This document shows, piece by piece, positions 1-5,281 of a stretch of DNA of 20,591 bases (position 1 is its first letter; each line of letters starts with the position of its first letter). Origin of the DNA: Candidatus Beckwithbacteria bacterium (GTDB lineage Bacteria; Patescibacteriota; Microgenomatia; UBA1400; UBA1449); the NCBI GenBank assembly GCA_012798485.1, contig JAAZND010000064.1, forward strand, positions 1 to 20,591, in the 5' to 3' direction. The notes beneath the pieces are model-generated. The model did no database searches. It had not been told where the DNA came from and worked only from the letters and a program-made list of their open reading frames with translations. Made by a program: the position numbers and the translations under genes.

Positions 1-408
1 AAAATCCTTGGCAAGATTTTCTCCAGCATAATGATAATCATATCCAGCGTTTAAAATAAAAGTCCAAGGGGACCTTTTGGATGGAGAAAAATGATCCCAA
101 TATTCGAATTGGAACATATCATTGGCTTTTGCTAGAGCGGCTTGGGCTAATTTATCATTGGCTTTTAAAACACTTAATCCATTTTTTTGTCTTTGTTCAT
201 TGGTCAGTTCAATGATTTTTTCACTTTGCAGATTGACGGTTGTTCCTAAAATTTGCTTGTTAATTTGCTTTGAAAAAGGAGTAATTTCCACCAAGATAAC
301 AAAAAGAAAACAAACTAGTAAAATAACTGGATTAATAAGAGGATTGTAGTTGTTTTTAGACTTTGTTATATTATCCTTACTCAAAAGTTTTTTTTGATAG
401 AAAATCAT
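1..408 (-). CDS. CAP/SCP-domain (YkwD-like) secreted protein, 3' end cut by the window edge
   Basis: 136 codons are readable from ATG at 408 to the window edge, so the C-terminus is missing. Residues about 25-45 form one hydrophobic segment (signal or anchor) after a lysine-rich cytoplasmic start. The CAP domain begins with the phrase IIELTNEQRQKNGLSVLK, followed by KLAQAALAKANDMF, then DHFSP and YAGENLAKDF. These are hallmark CAP/SCP segments, with the His of DHFSP and the Glu of GEN as cavity residues. Family members are extracytoplasmic and their biochemical role in bacteria is mostly unknown. An in-frame stop lies upstream, so ATG 408 is the natural start. No SD is visible, and a promoter -10 lies 9 or 16 nt upstream. 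It diverges from the gene at 463. Family call is confident; function is open. Confidence 0.85.
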   Translation of the reverse strand, partial: MIFYQKKLLSKDNITKSKNNYNPLINPVILLVCFLFVILVEITPFSKQINKQILGTTVNLQSEKIIELTNEQRQKNGLSVLKANDKLAQAALAKANDMFQFEYWDHFSPSKRSPWTFILNAGYDYHYAGENLAKDF

Positions 409-417
409 GCTAAACTT

Positions 418-453
418 AGAGTAATTCTATTAAAACATTTTTTCAAATAGAAT
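418..453. promoter_or_regulatory. Divergent promoter region with a 9-bp dyad
   Basis: On the - strand TTGAAA (446-441), a 17-nt spacer and TACTCT (423-418) end 9 nt before the CAP gene ATG. On the + strand TAGAAT (448-453) ends 9 nt before the ATG at 463; its -35 is weak. The inverted repeat AATTCTATT (423-431) and AATAGAATT (446-454) gives the region two-fold symmetry, so both strands carry a TAGAAT. Both transcripts would be nearly leaderless. Promoter activity is inferred from sequence only. Confidence 0.45.
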
Positions 454-462
454 TGCAAATAT

Positions 463-1017
463 ATGGACTTATTTGATAAGTTTTTGATTATTGTCTTAAT
501 CATTATTTTGCCGACGAGTATTTTTTTTTCTGCGAGAGCTTATCAAAATGAAATTAAAGAATTGAAATCTAATGCTGATCAGGAAAAGATTGCCAAGGTA
601 AACGAAGCGATTGATGATATCGAAACTCAGCTGGATACAACTTTTACTAAAGTCCAAGAAAAGAAAACCGTTCCGATTGAGATTTCTAGTGTTAAATTTG
701 CTACTACCTCTGGAAAACTGGAAGTGACAGGGAAAGCTCCCGGGAAAAATCTTAATATTATGGTTTCAGCTATTGTGACGCCAATAAAAACTACTGAAAA
801 AAGTAAAACCTCTAGTGGTTCTGCCAAAAAAGTAGATGATTCAGTGTTAGGAGAAAAAGTCGAAGTGATTGCAGTGAAAACCGATGGAGAAGGTAATTTT
901 AAATTTATCAAGCAGGTTGATTTAAAAAAGATTGATCTTATTGAACTTCGTTTTGATCAAGGCGATAGCAGCGCCACGATACAGTATGATTTGGTCAGGA
1001 ATAAAAGAACGCTGTAG
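463..1017 (+). CDS. Membrane-anchored protein with coiled coil and extracytoplasmic beta domain, function unknown
   Basis: 184 residues. Residues about 6-26 are a single hydrophobic helix after a short acidic start, so this is a type-II-like membrane anchor rather than an obvious cleaved signal. Residues about 28-68 are rich in Lys, Glu and Gln and likely form a coiled coil. The rest (about 70-180) alternates in a beta-sandwich-like way, with the phrase KLEVTGKAPGKNLNIMV and later DGEGNFKF, reminiscent of carboxypeptidase-regulatory or Ig-like folds. A Ser/Lys-rich loop sits in the middle. I do not recognise a named family. The ATG at 463 lies 9 nt after a TAGAAT -10 box and has no SD. It is convergent with lysS. 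Confidence 0.75.
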   Translation: MDLFDKFLIIVLIIILPTSIFFSARAYQNEIKELKSNADQEKIAKVNEAIDDIETQLDTTFTKVQEKKTVPIEISSVKFATTSGKLEVTGKAPGKNLNIMVSAIVTPIKTTEKSKTSSGSAKKVDDSVLGEKVEVIAVKTDGEGNFKFIKQVDLKKIDLIELRFDQGDSSATIQYDLVRNKRTL

Positions 1018-1038
1018 GTTTTTAAAGGATAAGTTTTA

Positions 1039-1092
1039 TAGATTAGAGATAAAATAAATATTAAATTTCCAAATACTAAAACCTCCAATCTA
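1039..1092. repeat. Imperfect inverted repeat between convergent genes
   Basis: TAGATTAGAG at 1039-1048 is complementary at 9 of 10 positions to CTCCAATCTA at 1083-1092, with AGGAT and ATCCT further outside. The loop is about 34 nt of AT-rich sequence. It lies between the ends of the 463 gene and lysS. It has no U-tract typical of an intrinsic terminator, so it may be a remnant of a palindromic repeat. Confidence 0.35.
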
Positions 1093-1096
1093 AATC

Positions 1097-2560
1097 CTAA
1101 TTCTCTGTTTTTGGTTTCATGAGTGGAAAAGCAATAACTTCACGGATATGGTGAGAATTAGTAAGCAGTGCGACAAAGCGGTCTATCCCAATTCCTGTTC
1201 CTGAGACTGGAGGCATACCATATTCCAGGGCTTCCACGAATTCCTCGTCAGCTGTCATGGTTTCATTATCTCCAGCTTGATCTAATTCTTTTTGCTTATT
1301 AAATCTTTGAGCCTGATCGATCGGATCATTAAGTTCTGAGTAGTTATTGCTAAGTTCAAAACCATTTGCCAAAAGTTGGAAACTTTGAGTATATCCCGGA
1401 TAATCAGGATCTTTTTTGGCAAGAGGTTTGAGATCTTCTGGATGATGGGTGACAAAAACCGGCTGGATTAAATTGGGCCTTACAAATTGTTTGTAAAATT
1501 CATCAATCAAATGACCTTTGCCCCAATTTGAATCAACTTTTAGTCCATGATTGGTAAAAGCGTTTCTTAAGTCTTCAAGACTTTCTAAACTATCAATATC
1601 TATTTGAGTGTATTCTAAGATTAACTGTCTAAAAGTTTTTCTGGGATATGGTGGTTCAAAATTAATTTCATGTTCGCCATTTTTGATTAAGAAATTTCCG
1701 GTTGCCTTTTTTACAACGTGTGCAATTAATCTTTCCTGCATTTCCATATTCATCTGATAATCCGCATATCCCCAATAATATTCAAGCATGGTAAACTCTG
1801 GATTGTGTTCGCGGTCAACGCCTTCATTTCTAAAAGCTCGACCAATTTCAAAAGTTTTTTCAAAACCGGCAACCATTAATTTTTTCTGCCATAATTCTCC
1901 CATACAAATACGAAGATAAAGTTGCATGTCATAAGCTTTGATATGAGTTTTAAAAGGATTGGCTAAAGCACCAGAAGCAGTGGTTTCAAGAATCGGAGTT
2001 TCCACTTCTAGAAAGCCTTCGTTAATTAAAAATTGTCTGATTTCCTGAATAACCTGATTGCGAATAATAATTTTTTGTTTAACTTCTGGATTTAAAATAA
2101 AATCCAAATATCTTTTACGATACCTTGCTTCATTATCTTTGAGACCATACCAGCCATCTGGCAGTGGGCGGAGTGATTTAGTTAAAAGTTTTATGGCAGT
2201 AGTATCTACGGTAATTTCTCCGGTTTTACTTTCAATCACCACACCTTTAGCTTCTAAAAAATCACCGACATTTAATTTTTTGATAATTTCAAACTCTGAT
2301 TCTTGAATCTGATTTCTTCGGATCATGACTTGCATTTTCCCACTACCATCTTCTAAATCCAAAAAAAATAAATTACCGTGACCTCTTAAAGACATAATTC
2401 GACCGGCGATTATGACACTTTCTGTAAGGCTGTTTCTTGCGTCGGCAATTTTATGAGTTCTTTGAGTTTTGGCTGGATAAGGATTGACACCAAATTCTTT
2501 AATAGCTTCAAGCCTTTCTCTTCTTAGTTTTAAGATTTGATCAATTGGTTGGTCGGACAT
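1097..2560 (-). CDS. lysS: Lysyl-tRNA synthetase, class II
   Basis: 487 residues, normal bacterial LysRS length. It charges tRNA-Lys with lysine in the cytoplasm. The N-terminal OB-fold anticodon-binding domain (about 48-125) contains IAGRIMSLRGHGNLFFLDLE. The catalytic core has motif 1 (about 180-191, FLEVETPILE), motif 2 (about 236-262, FEIGRAFRNEG then HNPEFTMLEYYWGY) and motif 3 (about 454-465, GTGIGIDRFVAL). The SELNDPIDQAQRF segment of LysRS is also present. ATG 2560 fits the usual N-terminus. There is no SD, and a TTTAAT -10-like box ends 6 nt upstream. It is downstream of greA but separated from it by an intrinsic terminator, so it is probably transcribed on its own. Confidence 0.98.
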   Translation of the reverse strand: MSDQPIDQILKLRRERLEAIKEFGVNPYPAKTQRTHKIADARNSLTESVIIAGRIMSLRGHGNLFFLDLEDGSGKMQVMIRRNQIQESEFEIIKKLNVGDFLEAKGVVIESKTGEITVDTTAIKLLTKSLRPLPDGWYGLKDNEARYRKRYLDFILNPEVKQKIIIRNQVIQEIRQFLINEGFLEVETPILETTASGALANPFKTHIKAYDMQLYLRICMGELWQKKLMVAGFEKTFEIGRAFRNEGVDREHNPEFTMLEYYWGYADYQMNMEMQERLIAHVVKKATGNFLIKNGEHEINFEPPYPRKTFRQLILEYTQIDIDSLESLEDLRNAFTNHGLKVDSNWGKGHLIDEFYKQFVRPNLIQPVFVTHHPEDLKPLAKKDPDYPGYTQSFQLLANGFELSNNYSELNDPIDQAQRFNKQKELDQAGDNETMTADEEFVEALEYGMPPVSGTGIGIDRFVALLTNSHHIREVIAFPLMKPKTEN

Positions 2561-2566
2561 ACACTC

Positions 2567-2589
2567 ATTAAATCCGCCAGCTGGCGGAT
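2567..2589 (-). promoter_or_regulatory. lysS -10 box next to an 18-bp perfect palindrome
   Basis: ATCCGCCAG followed by CTGGCGGAT (2572-2589) is a perfect palindrome, GC-rich in an AT-rich spacer. On the - strand it ends exactly at TTTAAT (2572-2567), which lies 6 nt before the lysS ATG. The palindrome would therefore occupy the -35/-10 spacer. It may be an operator or simply a copy of a dispersed palindrome. Confidence 0.4.
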
Positions 2590-2634
2590 AAAATTTTTAA
2601 TTTATATTTATATTAAGCTTTCTCTATTTTACCA

Positions 2635-2662
2635 AAAACCCCGCTTTTTTTTGCGGGGTTTT
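2635..2662 (-). terminator. Intrinsic terminator downstream of greA
   Basis: AAAACCCCGC (2635-2644) pairs perfectly with GCGGGGTTTT (2653-2662) around an 8-nt T loop. On the - strand the stem runs into a T stretch 18 nt after the greA stop. The stem is symmetrical enough to act on either strand. Confidence 0.85.
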
Positions 2663-2680
2663 AATTTATTTTTTGAGATC

Positions 2681-3157
2681 TTAATCTATTTCCACAATCT
2701 CATAAGTGATTTTCCCTGCAGGAGCATTCACATCGACTTTGTCCCCTTTTTTTCTGTTTAACAGGGCCTTACCAAGAGGTGAGTCATGGGAAATTTTTTT
2801 TTCCATTGGATCAGCTTCCCATTCACCAACTACAGTATAAATATGATGATCGTCATTGATTTTGACTTTGACTTTGCTGCCGATTTTAACTTTATTATGA
2901 TTGGTACTCTGGTCAGTAATAATTTTAGCTTTAGCAATAATATCTTCAAGTTCTTCAATTCTGCCGTCGACAATGGTTAATTCTTCTTTAGAATTGGCAT
3001 ATTCAGAATTTTCTGATAAATCTCCTTGTTCTCTTGCCTGAGAAACTCGATCAAGCAGAACTGGTCTTTTTTTATTTTTTAACTCGTCCAATTCCCCTTT
3101 TAAATCACTCAAACCCTGTTTTGTTAGATAAATACTATCATTCTGGTTTTTAACCAT
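2681..3157 (-). CDS. greA: Transcription elongation factor GreA
   Basis: 158 residues, the standard GreA length. It rescues backtracked RNA polymerase by stimulating transcript cleavage through the secondary channel. The N-terminal coiled coil (about 1-78) carries the acidic tip GDLSENSEY (45-53), with Asp46 and Glu49 at the catalytic positions. The C-terminal FKBP-like domain (about 85-158) ends with the family's SPLGKALLNRKKGD segment. ATG 3157 has no SD. A terminator-like hairpin lies 66 nt upstream in the leader, and an intrinsic terminator follows the stop codon. The gene appears monocistronic. Confidence 0.97.
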   Translation of the reverse strand: MVKNQNDSIYLTKQGLSDLKGELDELKNKKRPVLLDRVSQAREQGDLSENSEYANSKEELTIVDGRIEELEDIIAKAKIITDQSTNHNKVKIGSKVKVKINDDHHIYTVVGEWEADPMEKKISHDSPLGKALLNRKKGDKVDVNAPAGKITYEIVEID

Positions 3158-3222
3158 GATTATTTACTATTTAGAGATTATTTAGGGAAATAAAATTCAA
3201 ATAGTAATTTTAATAAATTGTT

Positions 3223-3247
3223 AAAAAAATTTCTCCCGAAGGAGAAA
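3223..3247 (-). terminator. Terminator-like hairpin in the greA leader
   Basis: Read on the - strand: TTTCTCC, loop TTCG, GGAGAAA, then seven T. This 7-bp UUCG-capped stem with a U-tract is a textbook intrinsic terminator. No gene on this strand ends nearby, because the sequence between it and the tRNA gene has no ORF. It therefore most likely sits inside the greA leader as an attenuator. Confidence 0.7.
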
Positions 3248-3274
3248 CTGAATATTTTTATATTTAACTTGTTT

Positions 3275-3303
3275 AATTTAAAAGATTTTTAGACTATCGT
3301 CAA
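3275..3303 (-). promoter_or_regulatory. Candidate greA promoter
   Basis: On the - strand TTGACG (3303-3298), a 17-nt spacer and TAAATT (3280-3275). Transcription would start near 3268, about 20 nt before the hairpin at 3247-3223. The rest of 3158-3492 (335 bases) is AT-rich, with no gene visible apart from this leader and a possible + strand extended -10 (TGATAAAAT, 3393-3401) that could serve the tRNA. Confidence 0.4.
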
Positions 3304-3492
3304 TATGTATTTAGTATATCATAAAGATGCAAAAAAAATAAAATAGTTTGTTATTAATGTCTTTTTTGATTTAGTTAATGAAGTTTAATTTGTGATAAAA
3401 TATAAAAGTTTAAGGGAATTTAATTCTTAAATTTTTTGAATAAAAACTGAATTTGAATTTTTAATTTTTCATTTTCAATTTTAAATTTACAC

Positions 3493-3564
3493 GGTCCCAT
3501 CGTCTAGTGGCTAGGACGGCAGGTTCTCATCCTGCAAACCCGGGTTCGATCCCCGGTGGGATCA
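3493..3564 (+). tRNA. tRNA-Glu, anticodon CUC
   Basis: The acceptor GGTCCCA (3493-3499) pairs with TGGGATC (3557-3563) with one G-U pair, and the discriminator is A3564. The anticodon arm is GCAGG, loop TTCTCAT, CCTGC, placing CTC as the anticodon. The T arm is CCGGG, TTCGATC, CCCGG. The 3' CCA is not encoded (the next bases are CAG), so CCA must be added after transcription, which fits the CCA-adding enzyme gene at 7959-9347. Confidence 0.96.
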
Positions 3565-3584
3565 CAGTATATTTTTTTGTATTT

Positions 3585-4046
3585 ATGAGTTATTTGATAG
3601 ATTTTATTATTTCGACATACCATTTCCTAATACAATCTTGGGGGTTAACATTTGCCTTAATTGGATTTATTCTTCAAAAATTTTTTGTTCCTCAAATTTT
3701 AGAATATCGAGAAATAATTAAAAGAGCTAGATATGATTTAATTTATTATGCTAATATTTTTCCCATAAAGGATAAAACCGGAACTATTGTAAATACAAAT
3801 GAATTGGATGACATTCGTAAAAAATTAAGAGATATGGCTTCTAAAATTAAAGCATATCGAAATAATATTCCTTGTTATAAAGCGATAGCTTATACTGGTT
3901 TAGTCCCAAAATTTGATAATACAGAGATTATAGCTACTAACTTTATGATATGGTCAAATGATATTTATGAAATAGATTCAAAAATAAGTGCAAGACAAGA
4001 ATTAAGAAAAAAAATTGCAGATGCTTTAGGTATGAAATATTATTGA
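3585..4046 (+). CDS. Small membrane protein of an uncharacterised family
   Basis: 153 residues from ATG 3585. The frame stays open upstream to a GTG inside the tRNA, but that extension translates tRNA sequence and is rejected. Residues about 15-35 form a hydrophobic segment followed by a long helical cytoplasmic part. The arrangement YDLIYYANIF, then LRDMASKIKAYRNNIP, then GLVPKFDN resembles a family of hypothetical proteins I have seen without assigned function, in which an ANV/ANI motif, an IPxY-like motif and a GLVP motif recur. It starts 20 nt after the tRNA gene and may be co-transcribed with it. Its very AT-rich codon use and tRNA-side position would also fit recent acquisition. The stop is TGA. 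Confidence 0.75.
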   Translation: MSYLIDFIISTYHFLIQSWGLTFALIGFILQKFFVPQILEYREIIKRARYDLIYYANIFPIKDKTGTIVNTNELDDIRKKLRDMASKIKAYRNNIPCYKAIAYTGLVPKFDNTEIIATNFMIWSNDIYEIDSKISARQELRKKIADALGMKYY

Positions 4047-4065
4047 ATTATTATTCAATAATATT
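4036..4065. terminator. AT-rich hairpin over the stop codon of the 3585 gene
   Basis: AATATTATTGAAT (4036-4048) is perfectly complementary to ATTCAATAATATT (4053-4065), a 13-bp stem with a 4-nt loop. It overlaps the TGA stop and lies between convergent genes. It has only one G-C pair and a weak T-tract, so its terminator function is uncertain. Confidence 0.4.
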
Positions 4066-4109
4066 ATTTCAAATTTGTTGTTTATTTTTAAAGAGTGTAG
4101 ATAACCCTT

Positions 4110-4712
4110 TTATTCTCTTCCTAACAAACTTGAAGTTTTTTCCAGTTTTGAAATCCATTGTCTTTGGAATTGACCCAATTTAGCCTTGAGGCTATAATCA
4201 AAAACTAAATTATCGATTCTGATCTGAATTCCACCAATGATTTTAGGATTAATTTGCAGATGAATGATGACATGTTTTTTGAAAGTTTCTGATAAATCAA
4301 GTGAAATTTTTTGTAAATCTTTTTCTTGCAAATCAATAGCTGTGACCAAATGAATAAGTTTAATATCTTCGGTTTTGATCTGAAAAGCCTGAACAAAATT
4401 ATCAAAATAATCAAATTGTTTCGCAGAAAATACCCAAAAACATTCATTATCAAGTATCTTGGCAAAAAAATCTGTTAGCTTTTCTATTTCCAATTGCGAA
4501 ATCAAGGCTAAAAGTTCTTGTTTTTTGACCTGATTAGTCAATCCTTCATCATCAACTAGTTCGGAAGCATGATTTTTAAAATTTTTATTTTGAGCTAAGC
4601 TTTCCAGAGCAATAGAAATCTGTTTGAGCTCCAAAGTGGTATAGATTTGTTCAATTAAATCTTTGGCTAGTTTATCAACACCAGTATTAGAAAGGGAATG
4701 TGTATTCAACAT
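4110..4712 (-). CDS. atpH: F-type ATP synthase subunit delta (OSCP-like stator subunit)
   Basis: 200 residues, slightly longer than the usual 175-185. In F1Fo ATPases this subunit caps the alpha/beta crown and binds the b stalk. The all-helical N-terminal domain spans about 10-115. The C-terminal domain carries the family signature INPKIIGGIQIRIDN followed by DYSLKAKLGQF (about 154-186), matching the canonical P-x-L/I-IGG-x-x-x-R-I pattern. It starts 2 nt after the atpF stop, so translational coupling is likely. Normally atpA would follow. Here the neighbour is an opposite-strand gene, so the catalytic subunits are elsewhere or absent. Confidence 0.92.
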   Translation of the reverse strand: MLNTHSLSNTGVDKLAKDLIEQIYTTLELKQISIALESLAQNKNFKNHASELVDDEGLTNQVKKQELLALISQLEIEKLTDFFAKILDNECFWVFSAKQFDYFDNFVQAFQIKTEDIKLIHLVTAIDLQEKDLQKISLDLSETFKKHVIIHLQINPKIIGGIQIRIDNLVFDYSLKAKLGQFQRQWISKLEKTSSLLGRE

Positions 4713-4714
4713 AT

Positions 4715-5230
4715 TTATAATCTAGATTGGCTTTGCTTGACTTCTTCTAAAGCTTGTTCAATCATTTCCAAATGATCTTGATAATCAAAAGTTTTTTCTA
4801 TAACTTTTTCTGTCACTTCCATAACCAATCTGGCCATTTGTTTTTCTACTTCTTCTTTACGTTCTTCCTTATATTGTTCCAATTCTGCATCAGCACTATC
4901 TAAAATCTCCTGAGCTTTTTGTTCTGCTTTTTCAATAATTTTTTGTTTTTCATCTTCAGCTTGAGCTATGATTTCTTCATATTCATTTTGAACATTTTCT
5001 TCTAGATCTTTAGAAACATTTTGTAGTCTTTTGATAAGACTAAAAGCTTTATTAACTTTAATCGAGGCTTGGGCATGAGCTTCTTCTTTGTGTTTTAGTA
5101 ATTGGTCTTTAGAGCTAGCTAAAAATTCTTCCAGATTTTTTTCCTGTTTCTTAGAATAACGCCAGAAAATAATATAAAGGATAAGAAGATTAATAATAAA
5201 AGCAATGGTATAAATTTGCCAAGAGCTCAT
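4715..5230 (-). CDS. atpF: F-type ATP synthase subunit b (peripheral stalk)
   Basis: 171 residues. One N-terminal membrane helix (about 5-24) leads into a long charged helix (about 28-160) with an uninterrupted coiled-coil pattern and a central AEDEKQKIIEKAEQKAQEIL block. The end (LVMEVTEKVIEKTFDYQDHLEMIEQAL, split here at DYQ for description) matches the subunit-b C-terminus that contacts delta. It acts as the stator linking the membrane sector to F1. It lies 51 nt after the c-like gene and 2 nt before atpH. No SD is visible before ATG 5230. Confidence 0.92.
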   Translation of the reverse strand: MSSWQIYTIAFIINLLILYIIFWRYSKKQEKNLEEFLASSKDQLLKHKEEAHAQASIKVNKAFSLIKRLQNVSKDLEENVQNEYEEIIAQAEDEKQKIIEKAEQKAQEILDSADAELEQYKEERKEEVEKQMARLVMEVTEKVIEKTFDYQDHLEMIEQALEEVKQSQSRL

Positions 5231-5281
5231 AGGGGCAGTATTGATTATTTATTAATTATTAATACAAGTATATTAAAAAAA

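Noticed and set aside
122..349. 75-codon + strand ORF at the left edge
   Set aside because: It is opposite the CAP-domain gene, whose - strand translation has clear family motifs.
2058..2306. 82-codon + strand ORF within lysS
   Set aside because: Antisense shadow of a confidently identified gene.
3507..3584. GTG-initiated N-terminal extension of the 3585 gene
   Set aside because: It translates the tRNA-Glu gene itself. The ATG at 3585 gives the natural membrane-protein start.
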